From Bacteroidales bacterium (lineage in GTDB: Bacteria > Bacteroidota > Bacteroidia > Bacteroidales > UBA932): a stretch of 64,000 nucleotides of DNA. Where the stretch lies: contig SUYL01000002.1 of the NCBI GenBank assembly GCA_015060445.1, forward strand, positions 1 through 64,000, written 5' to 3'. Under the pieces are notes generated by a model. The model was not told the DNA's origin. It ran no database searches and worked only from the letters and a program-made list of their open reading frames with translations. This document shows positions 53,582 through 60,315 of the stretch, in pieces. Within the stretch, counting starts at the first letter, position 1. Every line of letters starts with the position of its first letter. A program made the translations under genes and the position numbers.

Positions 53582-53800
53582 TTACATATCCTTAAAAAAA
53601 TCCTCAAGTGTAACCTGATGGATATCTAATATTTTGAGCAATGTTTTGAGAGTGATATTTGCACCGCTTTCTACACGCCAGTATTGAACACGGCTAAGTC
53701 CATTATCCCAAGCAAAATTTTCGTGGCTGGTATATCCGGCATTGATGCGGAGTTGCTTTATTTTATCAGCAATCTGTTTTATTCGTTTATCATCTTCCAT
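53582..53800 (-). CDS. XRE-family repressor-like regulator
   Basis: About 72 residues from ATG 53800 (or 78 from 53818). IADKIKQLRINAGYTSHENFAWDNGLSRVQYWRVESGANITLKTLLKILDIHQVTLEDFF is a helix-turn-helix of Cro/CI type, with a Bacteroidota variant in which LSRVQYWRVE forms the recognition helix. It is divergent from the small ORF and lipoprotein genes. A palindrome between them may be its operator. Confidence 0.8.
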   Translation of the reverse strand: MEDDKRIKQIADKIKQLRINAGYTSHENFAWDNGLSRVQYWRVESGANITLKTLLKILDIHQVTLEDFFKDM

Positions 53801-53866
53801 AATAGGAATTTTTAACAAACGAAATTATCTTATGTTAAACTAAATTATTACCGCAAATATTATAAC

Positions 53867-53878
53867 ATCATATATGAT
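53867..53878. promoter_or_regulatory. Candidate operator in the XRE divergent region
   Basis: ATCATATATGAT is a perfect 12-bp palindrome with AT-rich flanks extending symmetry. It lies between the XRE gene and the TAATTTTG -7-like element at 53886-53893. Confidence 0.45.
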
Positions 53879-53929
53879 AATTTTATAATTTTGTACATTA
53901 TTTATAAATCTTTAATTGGAGGACTTTGT

Positions 53930-53998
53930 ATGACACTGTTATTTATCATTTGGGGACTGTTATATTTCTGTGAGGAACTTGTAAATGGAGGAAAGTAA
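53930..53998 (+). CDS. 22-residue hydrophobic microprotein or leader peptide
   Basis: ATG 53930 to TAA 53998, with TTGGAGGAC seven bases before the start. The peptide begins MTLLFIIWGLLYFCEEL and ends NGGK: a short membrane-spanning helix with a charged tail. Its last codons contain the ribosome-binding site (GGAGGAAAG) of the lipoprotein gene that starts 1 bp after its stop. It could be a leader that couples translation or a small membrane peptide. Confidence 0.5.
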   Translation: MTLLFIIWGLLYFCEELVNGGK

Positions 53999-53999
53999 A

Positions 54000-54476
54000 A
54001 TGAGAAAGGTATTATTTCTATTATTATTCTGCATTGCATTGCTCAGTTGTAGCAAGAGTTCAAGCACACCAGAAGAAGAAAAAAGTATCTACACTCCTCA
54101 ACAACAAAAGGTACAATCCATTTTCACAGGACAATTCAAAGAAGATTATATGGGGGAAAGGTATAAGACAATTATATGGGGAGCAAAATTTTCCACGCCT
54201 GTAGAATACACTTCTTCACTTAATAGTAGTATTAAAGCAAGTTTTATGGGAAAACTAAAATATTATTACTATGATGATACAGCGAATACTTACGATGCTG
54301 TATATTGGATAACTGGAGATGGAACTCAATTGTTGATATTTGGAGCAAATGATGCTAATAAAACAATCTTTAGTGAAGAATCTTATGCAATAACGGTTAT
54401 AAACAACGATGAGTTTATACTAAGAAATCTTAAATCTACATTTAAAGATGAATCCAAATTCAAGAGGGAGAAATAA
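54000..54476 (+). CDS. Element-encoded lipoprotein
   Basis: 158 residues from ATG 54000, preceded by GGAGGAAAG; a start at 53985 is also in frame but leaves the RBS unused. Signal MRKVLFLLLFCIALLSC with lipobox LLSC (Cys17), then a Ser/Pro/Glu linker and a beta-rich domain. Nothing shows function. Surface-exclusion or phage-defence roles are known for such cargo lipoproteins, but nothing specific is visible. Confidence 0.7.
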   Translation: MRKVLFLLLFCIALLSCSKSSSTPEEEKSIYTPQQQKVQSIFTGQFKEDYMGERYKTIIWGAKFSTPVEYTSSLNSSIKASFMGKLKYYYYDDTANTYDAVYWITGDGTQLLIFGANDANKTIFSEESYAITVINNDEFILRNLKSTFKDESKFKREK

Positions 54477-54482
54477 CCATAT

Positions 54483-54665
54483 ATGCAACATACAGAAATA
54501 TGCATCAAATATAATTACGAAGATTGCATCCATACACATAAAGCGGAAATACCATTTAAAGAGGACGAGGAACCTTCTGCAGAAGATGTGTTTCGTCAGT
54601 TTATCCTGCTCATGGAAAATGTGTACGGAGAGACGGCAACAAGAGATGCGGTAGAAAAACTTTAG
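54483..54665 (+). CDS. Small acidic protein
   Basis: 60 residues (MQHTEICIKYNYEDCIHTHK... ending RDAVEKL), 6 bp after the lipoprotein gene and just before a terminator. No ribosome-binding site of note. Acidic with a C-terminal helix. No family recognised. Confidence 0.45.
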   Translation: MQHTEICIKYNYEDCIHTHKAEIPFKEDEEPSAEDVFRQFILLMENVYGETATRDAVEKL

Positions 54666-54672
54666 ATTTACA

Positions 54673-54708
54673 GGCTGGACATCGTTACAAGTGTTCAGCC
54701 TTTTTTTT
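54673..54708 (+). terminator. Terminator at the right end of the element
   Basis: GGCTGGACA/TGTTCAGCC stem with a 10-nt loop and eight T. Confidence 0.85.
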
Positions 54709-54798
54709 GAAAAAAATTTTTTTAGGTCGGACTCCGGAGGGTGGTTGTATCCGGTCTATCCCCCTCCCCCCCCCTTGATATAATGGTTAGGTCTGAAT
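54709..54798. other. Non-coding right end of the element with a C-tract
   Basis: Contains A/T runs, a short GGTCGGACTCC and a CCCCCTCCCCCCCCC run near 54761-54775. No gene is visible. The C-tract may be slippage-prone. Confidence 0.5.
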
Positions 54799-54823
54799 TT
54801 TTGTTTGCAAATCGTTTGCAAAT
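54799..54823 (+). repeat. Subterminal 25-bp direct repeat, right copy
   Basis: Identical to 47602-47626 and in the same orientation, 61 bp inside attR. The left copy lies 122 bp inside attL. Confidence 0.85.
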
Positions 54824-54844
54824 ATAAATTTTATACAAAGAAAA

Positions 54845-54872
54845 AAGCACTCACAATTTCTTGTAAGTGCTT
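54845..54872 (-). terminator. Terminator of the present tRNA-Pro, supplied by the element
   Basis: On the minus strand AAGCACTTAC pairs with GTGAGTGCTT and is followed by T6. It is a variant of the hairpin left at 47400-47430, so the element restores both the tRNA 3' end and its terminator. Confidence 0.75.
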
Positions 54873-54883
54873 GATTTTCAGTT

Positions 54884-54930
54884 TGTCGGGATACTGCGAC
54901 TCGAACGCAGGACCCCCTGCTCCCAAAGCA
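54884..54930 (-). other. attR: 3' half of tRNA-Pro
   Basis: 47 bp identical to attL at 47433-47479. The crossover region includes the anticodon loop, as is usual for tyrosine recombinases using tRNA genes. Confidence 0.92.
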
Positions 54931-54959
54931 GGTGCGCTAACCAACTGCGCCACATCCCG
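54886..54959 (-). tRNA. tRNA-Pro (anticodon UGG)
   Basis: 74 nt without encoded CCA. The acceptor stem CGGGATG/TATCCCG has one G-U pair and discriminator A. The anticodon stem CCTGC/GCAGG encloses loop TTTGGGA, anticodon TGG at complement of 54923-54925. The T arm holds GTTCGAGTC. The D arm has the GTTGGTTAGCGC form. The 5' half is chromosomal and the 3' half now comes from the element. Confidence 0.95.
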
Positions 54960-55001
54960 ATTCATTATTTCAAACCGCTTGGTTTAGTGCCAAAGCGGAT
55001 G

Positions 55002-55032
55002 CAAAGGTACGGATATTTTTTAATTATCCAAA
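55002..55032 (-). promoter_or_regulatory. tRNA-Pro promoter
   Basis: On the minus strand TTTG (55032-55029), 19 bp, TACCTTTG (55009-55002): a near-ideal Bacteroidota promoter, 43 bp upstream of the mature tRNA 5' end. A small hairpin (CCGCTTTGG...CCAAGCGG) lies in the leader. Confidence 0.75.
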
Positions 55033-55054
55033 TTTTTTCGATATTTTTTTTTAA

Positions 55055-55088
55055 AAGTCGGTCACCGACTTAACTCGGGGACCGACTT
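55055..55088. repeat. 34-bp double palindrome GTCGGTCACCGAC, copy 2
   Basis: Inverted relative to the copy at 46667-46700 (32/34 identity to its reverse complement). It lies between the tRNA-Pro promoter and the stop of the tricorn-like gene, followed by T5 on the plus strand, so it may also act as a terminator. Confidence 0.8.
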
Positions 55089-55099
55089 TTTATCTAAGG

Positions 55100-58000
55100 C
55101 TACAATCCCAAATCCTTCAAGGTTCTTGGGGCAGGGGTTTTAGGGAGAGGTTTTCTCTCCTTCAACTGCTCCATAATTACCTCAATGGCTTTGTTCAACT
55201 GTTCGTCAATGCCCTGCTGCTCTTTAATAGGGTTGTTGTCAATGAGGATATCAGGGTCAACGCCATGGTTCTCTACAATCCACTGGCCGGTTTTGGCGTC
55301 GTAGTTTGTGAAGAAAGGTACACGTACATCTGTGCCGTCCATGTATGGAAGTGAGCCGCTGATACCTACAATGCCTCCCCAGGTGCGGGTGCCGATTACT
55401 GTTCCAAGGTTGTTGGCCTTGAAGCTCCAAGGGAACAGGTCACCGTCTGAAGCGGAGTATTTGTTTATCAAAAGCACTTTAGGACCGTAGTGGGTAGCGT
55501 CAGGAATGGTTCCGTTGCGGTCTGAGTTGCGGTACATTGTCATGCGGTAAGGTTTCCTTAGCAGACGCTCAATGAGCATAGGGGAAACGTTTCCGCCACC
55601 GTTTGCGCGGTCGTCAATGATGAGGGCCTCTTTGTCCAATTGTGGATAGAAGTAACGGGCAAACTCGTTCAGTCCCTCAGGACCCATGTCGGGAACATAA
55701 ATGTATCCTACACGGCCGTTGGTGGCTTTCTCTACAGTCTTTATGTTGTTCTGTACCCATTTGTAGTGCTCAAGAGGATATTCGTCCTCAATAGGTTTCA
55801 CAACAATTGTGCGGGCTCCCTCAGGGGTTGCCTTGCTGTTTACAGTAAGTTCTGTAAGGACGTTTGCCTTCCCGATAAGTAGTTTGTAGATGTTGTCAAC
55901 GGTGTTTGTAGGGATACCGTCAATTGCAACAATGAAGTCACCCTCTTTTACTCCAATGCCAGGCTCGGTAAGAGGTGACCTGAGTTTTGCACTGTAAGGG
56001 GCTCCTGGGAGAATTTCTCCAATCTGATAGTAGCCGCTCTTATGTGCATTGATGCGTGCTCCAAGCAATCCCATAGGGATTCTCTCTGGCTTAGGCATCT
56101 CGCCAGGGTTAACGTATGCGTGGCCGCAGGCTACCTCACCAATCATCTCACCAATGATGTAGTTCAAATCCAGGCGGGTCTTTGCATAAGGCAACAGCAC
56201 CTCATATTTTTTCTTTATTGCTTTCCAGTCTATTCCATGCATGGTCTCAAGATAGAAACCGTCTCTGAATGCCCTCCATACCTCATCATATACCTGAGCC
56301 CACTCTGCTGTGTAATCTATAGGGGCAACAAGGTTCTTGAAGGTAACTTTCTCCTTCATGGCAACTCTTGGAGCAGGGAAATCGCAGATGTAAAGGTCAC
56401 GTCCTTTGGCAAACAGCGCCTTCTTGGCACCTGGTGTATAACTTACCAGTGAAGCACCATCGGCAGCCTTGTCATCTTTGCCTGTTGCAAAATCAAATAC
56501 CTTTGTCTCTCTTCCCGACGAGTACCAGAGTTTCTTCCCGTCGCAAACGAAATTGCCGAAATATCCTGTACCTACAGGAATCCTTATGATTCTGCCGTAA
56601 ATGCCCTCCTCATCAATTACGGTTTCTGCAGCAGGGGCACCTTTTGCATCACCTTTCTTGGCAGCAGGTCTTTCAGGGGCCTTTTTGCCATCCTCAGGAA
56701 GAAGAGGTGAAGGGGTATCTTTGGCAAGCATTGCCATATATACGCCGTTCATGTTGTTGTAGGTGTGGTTCCACTCCAACTGGCCGTAGGTAGGGTTGAA
56801 ATCGCGGGCAGAGGTGAATATGATATATTTTCCGTCTGTGCTGAATACAGGTGAAGAAGAGTTGTACCATTTCTCGGTAATTGCCACTTCCTTGCCTGTT
56901 TTAAGATTATGTGCATATACTACGCTCATATCATTTTTGGCAGCCTTGGTATAGGTGATCCAGTTGCCGCAAGGTGAGAAACTTACGCTTCTGAACTCCC
57001 CTGCAGGATTTTCCATAATGGTACGTTTTGCCTTGGTTGCCACATCTACCTCAACAAGGCGGTTCTTGCGGTCGGTATAGAAAATCTTCTTGCTGTCGGG
57101 AGTCCACTGTACTCTGCGGATATAGGTGTCGTTGCCACTGGTAAGTTGTACGGGGTTGCCGCCTGCAGCAGGCTGGAGATAAACTTCAGTTTCACCTGTG
57201 CCGTCACCTATGTATGCTATATATTTTCCGTCCGGGCTGTAAACTGCACCACGGTCATTTGAGCCGGGGGTTCTGGTGATGTTCTTCACCACTCCCTCGC
57301 CTACAGGAACGCTGAACACCTCACCTCTAACGGTAACAACAACTCTTGAACCGTCTGAAGGGATGCTTGCGCTGCGGCCGCTGGCCCTCCTTGAAACATC
57401 CTTCATCTCTGTGCGTGAATAGATGTTGTCTGCAGAGAGGGTAATTTCAATCTTCTGGCTCTGGCGTGTTTTTGGATCAAACTTGTAAAGGTATCCACCG
57501 TTCTCATAAACAATGATTTCACCGTTTGAAGAAGGGAATTTTATGTCGTACTCTGTGTAGTTGGTAACCTTTTCGGTCTTTTTGGTTTTGGTATTGTAAA
57601 CGAAAAGGTTCATGGTCATATCCCTGTCGGAGATAAAGAAAATCTCATCCCCAATCCACATAGGGATAATGTCCTGTGCCACGTTGTTGGTAACATTCTC
57701 AACCTTCTTGGCTGCCGGGTCATATACCCAGATGTCGTCTGCCATACCTCCGCGGTAATATTTCCAGGTACGGAACTCGCGCATCACGCGGTTGTAGGCA
57801 AGTTTTTTGCCGTCGGGAGAATAACTGCAGAAACCACCTTCTGGAAGAGGAATCTGGGTAGCCATGCCCCCATCAGGGGATACGGTCCACAGTTTGCCTG
57901 GGAATCCGTCACCGGTACGGTTACGGAAAACGATGTTCTTGCCGTCGCGGCTCCAGGTCATTACAATGTTGTTGGGACCCATGCGGTCACCCAAATCGTC

Positions 58001-58324
58001 ACGGCCGTTGGTTGAGGTGTAGGTAAGCCTTACAGGCTCGCCCCCCTTTGCAGGGATAAGGTAAACCTCGCGGTTGCCGTCATACTCTCCGGTAAAGGCA
58101 ATGGACTTGCCGTCGGGAGAAAAGCGGGCAAACATTTCATAACCAATATGTGATGTGAGGCGGGTTGCCTCTCCTCCAGTTATCGGTGCCGAGTAAAGAT
58201 CTCCCGCATAAGAGAACACAACCTCATTACCGTTGGTTGAAGGGAATCTTAAAAGTCTTGCCTCATCTGCATACGCGCCAGATGCTGCAACTGCCAAAAG
58301 CAGGGTAAATAACAAACGTTTCAT
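55100..58324 (-). CDS. Tricorn-like S41-family protease with N-terminal beta-propellers
   Basis: 1074 residues, signal peptide MKRLLFTLLLAVAASGAYA. Residues about 25-560 form TolB/PD40-type propeller blades (FSPDGKSIAFTGEYDGNREVYLIPAKGGEPVRLT, YSPDGKYIAYIGDGTGETEVYLQPAAGG). A linker with KKAPERPAAKKGDAKGAPAAE is followed by the tricorn core C1 region, a PDZ domain (GEILPGAPYSAKL, VKEGDFIVAIDG) and the S41 domain with DDRANGGGN and the nucleophile region NKYSASDGDLF (Ser near residue 955). It degrades peptides in the periplasm. It is the first gene beyond the tRNA. Confidence 0.93.
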   Translation of the reverse strand: MKRLLFTLLLAVAASGAYADEARLLRFPSTNGNEVVFSYAGDLYSAPITGGEATRLTSHIGYEMFARFSPDGKSIAFTGEYDGNREVYLIPAKGGEPVRLTYTSTNGRDDLGDRMGPNNIVMTWSRDGKNIVFRNRTGDGFPGKLWTVSPDGGMATQIPLPEGGFCSYSPDGKKLAYNRVMREFRTWKYYRGGMADDIWVYDPAAKKVENVTNNVAQDIIPMWIGDEIFFISDRDMTMNLFVYNTKTKKTEKVTNYTEYDIKFPSSNGEIIVYENGGYLYKFDPKTRQSQKIEITLSADNIYSRTEMKDVSRRASGRSASIPSDGSRVVVTVRGEVFSVPVGEGVVKNITRTPGSNDRGAVYSPDGKYIAYIGDGTGETEVYLQPAAGGNPVQLTSGNDTYIRRVQWTPDSKKIFYTDRKNRLVEVDVATKAKRTIMENPAGEFRSVSFSPCGNWITYTKAAKNDMSVVYAHNLKTGKEVAITEKWYNSSSPVFSTDGKYIIFTSARDFNPTYGQLEWNHTYNNMNGVYMAMLAKDTPSPLLPEDGKKAPERPAAKKGDAKGAPAAETVIDEEGIYGRIIRIPVGTGYFGNFVCDGKKLWYSSGRETKVFDFATGKDDKAADGASLVSYTPGAKKALFAKGRDLYICDFPAPRVAMKEKVTFKNLVAPIDYTAEWAQVYDEVWRAFRDGFYLETMHGIDWKAIKKKYEVLLPYAKTRLDLNYIIGEMIGEVACGHAYVNPGEMPKPERIPMGLLGARINAHKSGYYQIGEILPGAPYSAKLRSPLTEPGIGVKEGDFIVAIDGIPTNTVDNIYKLLIGKANVLTELTVNSKATPEGARTIVVKPIEDEYPLEHYKWVQNNIKTVEKATNGRVGYIYVPDMGPEGLNEFARYFYPQLDKEALIIDDRANGGGNVSPMLIERLLRKPYRMTMYRNSDRNGTIPDATHYGPKVLLINKYSASDGDLFPWSFKANNLGTVIGTRTWGGIVGISGSLPYMDGTDVRVPFFTNYDAKTGQWIVENHGVDPDILIDNNPIKEQQGIDEQLNKAIEVIMEQLKERKPLPKTPAPRTLKDLGL

Positions 58325-58386
58325 ATAATATTGTGTTAAGTTTTCTGGAGGAGCAAGTTACAAAAAAATGCTAACTTTACACTATT

Positions 58387-59292
58387 ATGGTGGTGAATAA
58401 GGTAATAAAAACACCGTTGGGGTATGTGGAACTGGGGATGCTGTGCGGAAAAATTGTGTGGTGCGGGTTTGCTTCTGTAGGATCGGGCGCCTCGGTGGCT
58501 CCAGGGGCTCCGGTGGCTCCGGGGATTTCGGGGATTTCGGATGCCGCTGGTGATGCGGGTACTTCTGGTGCCGCTGGTGCTTCGGAGGCGGACCGGGCAC
58601 AAAAAGGTATCCAAATGTGCCCGGAGGAGGGGGAAAGTGCCGCTCGGGAACAAAAATGCCGCCTAGTGTGCCCGTCGGGAGCAGAGTGGGCACAAAAAGG
58701 TATCCAAATGTGCCCGGAGGAGGGGGAAAGTGCCGCTCGGGAACAAAATTGCCGCCTAGTGTGCCCGTCGGGAGCAGAGTGGGCACAAAAAGGTATCCAA
58801 ATGTTCCCGGAGGAGGGAAAAAGTGCCGCTCGGGAACAAAATTGCCGTCTGGTGTGCCCGGAGCCGGAGGAGAGGATGCCGGAGTATTCTTTGGATGACC
58901 TTCTGCGGGGTAGGGGAAGCATTTTTAGGTGGGAGGATCTGCAACTGCAGGGTACCCCTTTGCAGATGAGGGTGTGGAGGGAACTTTTTAACCTTCTTCC
59001 CGACGAACTTGTCACTTATTCGGAGTTGGCCAGCCGTTGTGGGTATCCTCGAGCGGTGAGGGCAGTGGCAACAGCGGTAGGGAAGAATCCTGTTTCGCTA
59101 ATAATACCATGCCACAGGGTGGTGAGGAAGTCAGGCAACCAAGCAGGGGGGCATAAGCCAGGCAACCAAGCAGAGAAGAGGAAGTCCGGTAGTCGCAAGA
59201 GTGCAATAAGTGCTGAAGCATGGGAATTGGGAAACTACAGATGGGGGAGTGAACTTAAAAAAAGGATATTGGAATGGGAAGGGATAATTTGA
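58387..59292 (+). CDS. ogt: Methylated-DNA-protein-cysteine methyltransferase with large repeat insertions
   Basis: 301 residues against a usual 160-180. The N-terminal TPLGYVELGMLCGKIVWCGF and the C-terminal catalytic part (TPLQMRVWRELFNLLPDELVTYSELASRCGYPRAVRAVATAVGKNP followed by the methyl-acceptor motif PCHRVV) are normal. Between residues about 30 and 160 lies a Gly/Ala/Ser-rich stretch and then about 2.9 copies of a 31-residue repeat (AQKGIQMCPEEGESAAREQ...). A smaller Lys/Gly/Asn-rich insertion separates PCHRVVRKSG from GNYRWGSELKKRILEWEG. The protein repairs O6-alkylguanine. It overlaps the alkD-like gene by 19 bp. Confidence 0.88.
   Translation: MVVNKVIKTPLGYVELGMLCGKIVWCGFASVGSGASVAPGAPVAPGISGISDAAGDAGTSGAAGASEADRAQKGIQMCPEEGESAAREQKCRLVCPSGAEWAQKGIQMCPEEGESAAREQNCRLVCPSGAEWAQKGIQMFPEEGKSAAREQNCRLVCPEPEERMPEYSLDDLLRGRGSIFRWEDLQLQGTPLQMRVWRELFNLLPDELVTYSELASRCGYPRAVRAVATAVGKNPVSLIIPCHRVVRKSGNQAGGHKPGNQAEKRKSGSRKSAISAEAWELGNYRWGSELKKRILEWEGII
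58597..58862 (+). repeat. 93-bp in-frame tandem repeat inside ogt
   Basis: Copies begin at 58597, 58690 and 58783 (period 93 bp = 31 codons); the first two are nearly identical and the third is partial with several changes. Each unit boundary carries the inverted repeat GTGCCC...GGGCAC around GTCGGGAGCAGAGT, so every copy can form a hairpin and holds the GTCGGGA heptamer. The repeat is GC-richer than its surroundings. Confidence 0.9.
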
Positions 59293-60260
59293 TTGCCCGC
59301 CTCAAGGGAGAGGCTGAGGAGCAGTACAGGATTTTTAACCAGAAGTTTGTCCTGACAAACAAGAATGTGATGTTGGGGGTGAAGGTCCCCAGGATGCGGA
59401 GCATTGCCAGGGAGATTGCCGGCGGAGATTGGGAGGATTTTCTGATGGGATATGGTTTTTGCGTGGGAGGTCCAGGAACTGATGCTGAAAATGGAGTCGC
59501 ATCCGGAGCCGCATCCGGAGCCACATCCGAAGTCGCATTCGAAGCCGCATCCGAAACAGCATCTGCATCCGCATCCGGAGCCACATCCGCATCCGTAGTG
59601 AAGACCGCAAAATTTGAGAAACAGCGGGAGAGGCAGCAGCAGAGGGAGGAACTCTGCCGCACCATCTTTTTTGAGGAGGTTATGATTATTGGTATGGTGA
59701 TTGACCTTATAAATGTGGAGCCGGCAAGGAGGTTGGTACTTGTGGAGCAGTTTGTTCCCCTTATAGATAACTGGGCGGTGTGTGATGTCTTCTGTGGAGG
59801 GGCAAAATGGGTGGGTGAGCCCGGCAGGGGACCAAAGTCGTGCAATAAGGTTCCGCTGGAGCAGATGTGGGAGTTCCTGCAGAGGTATCTGTTCCCAGAT
59901 ATGCGGGAGTGTCACATCCAGAGTGAAAGTGCTGGCAAAAATCTTCAGCGGAAATGTAGCGGCGCGAATCCCCAGGGCAGCATGGAGTTTGAAATCAGGT
60001 TCGGAGTGGTTATGTTAATGTCGTATTTCCTTACGGAGGAGTACATAGGGAAGGTGCTGCTCCAGATGGAGAAGGTTCGCAAAGGGGATTATTATGTGGA
60101 TATGGCAGTGGCGTGGTGCCTGGCAACTGCGAGGGCGAAGTTTGATGAAAAGACACAGGAGTTTGTGCGCAATGCCTGTCTCACTCCAAGTGTGATTAAG
60201 AAATATGAACAGAAGGTGAGGGATTCCCTTAGGGTAAGAGGGTCCAAGAAGCAATTCTGA
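59274..60260 (+). CDS. AlkD-family DNA alkylation repair protein with repeat insertion
   Basis: 328 residues. HEAT-like repeats typical of AlkD DNA glycosylases: RIFNQKFVLTNKNVMLGVKVPRMRSIAREI at the start, FFEEVMIIGMVIDLINVEP, FVPLIDNWAVCDVFCGG (conserved W and D near the active site) and FEIRFGVVMLMSYFLTEEY. Residues about 73-105 are a low-complexity Ala/Ser/Gly/Thr/Glu expansion encoded by short repeats of the form GCATCCGGAGCC. AlkD removes 3- and 7-alkylpurines. It is coupled to ogt (19-bp overlap), which fits joint alkylation repair. Confidence 0.85.
   Translation: MGRDNLIARLKGEAEEQYRIFNQKFVLTNKNVMLGVKVPRMRSIAREIAGGDWEDFLMGYGFCVGGPGTDAENGVASGAASGATSEVAFEAASETASASASGATSASVVKTAKFEKQRERQQQREELCRTIFFEEVMIIGMVIDLINVEPARRLVLVEQFVPLIDNWAVCDVFCGGAKWVGEPGRGPKSCNKVPLEQMWEFLQRYLFPDMRECHIQSESAGKNLQRKCSGANPQGSMEFEIRFGVVMLMSYFLTEEYIGKVLLQMEKVRKGDYYVDMAVAWCLATARAKFDEKTQEFVRNACLTPSVIKKYEQKVRDSLRVRGSKKQF
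59500..59600 (+). repeat. Short-period (6/12-bp) repeat within the alkD-like gene
   Basis: GCATCCGGAGCC- and ACATCCGAAGTC-type units run head to tail for about 100 bp. They keep the reading frame and code for Ala/Ser-rich sequence. It looks like slippage expansion. Confidence 0.8.
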
Positions 60261-60315
60261 GAGTTAGACAGTGTGATTGTTTAATGGGGATAGTGTAATA
60301 ATAAACCAATCAAGT

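Larger units (their letters stand above)
47433..54930. mobile_element. Integrative element in tRNA-Pro(UGG), about 7.45 kb, P4-like satellite type
   Basis: Identical 47-bp sequences at 47433-47479 and 54884-54930 bound the element; they correspond to the 3' half of tRNA-Pro from the anticodon stem to one base past the tRNA end. Between them are a tyrosine integrase, an unknown protein, a DUF3853 protein, an SF3 helicase, iteron-like repeats, several small genes, an XRE regulator and a lipoprotein. There are no conjugation or capsid genes, so it probably needs a helper phage or conjugative element, or moves only by integration and excision. Gene content is A/T-richer than the flanks in several genes. 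The identical ends suggest recent, possibly still active, insertion. Confidence 0.88.

Noticed and set aside
58597..58862. An intein or inserted domain in ogt
   Set aside because: No splicing or homing-endonuclease motifs are present; it is a simple tandem repeat.
58377..59015. Several long open frames on the minus strand across ogt
   Set aside because: The 93-bp period is divisible by three, so all frames stay open through the repeat; only the plus-strand frame joins two conserved Ogt halves.
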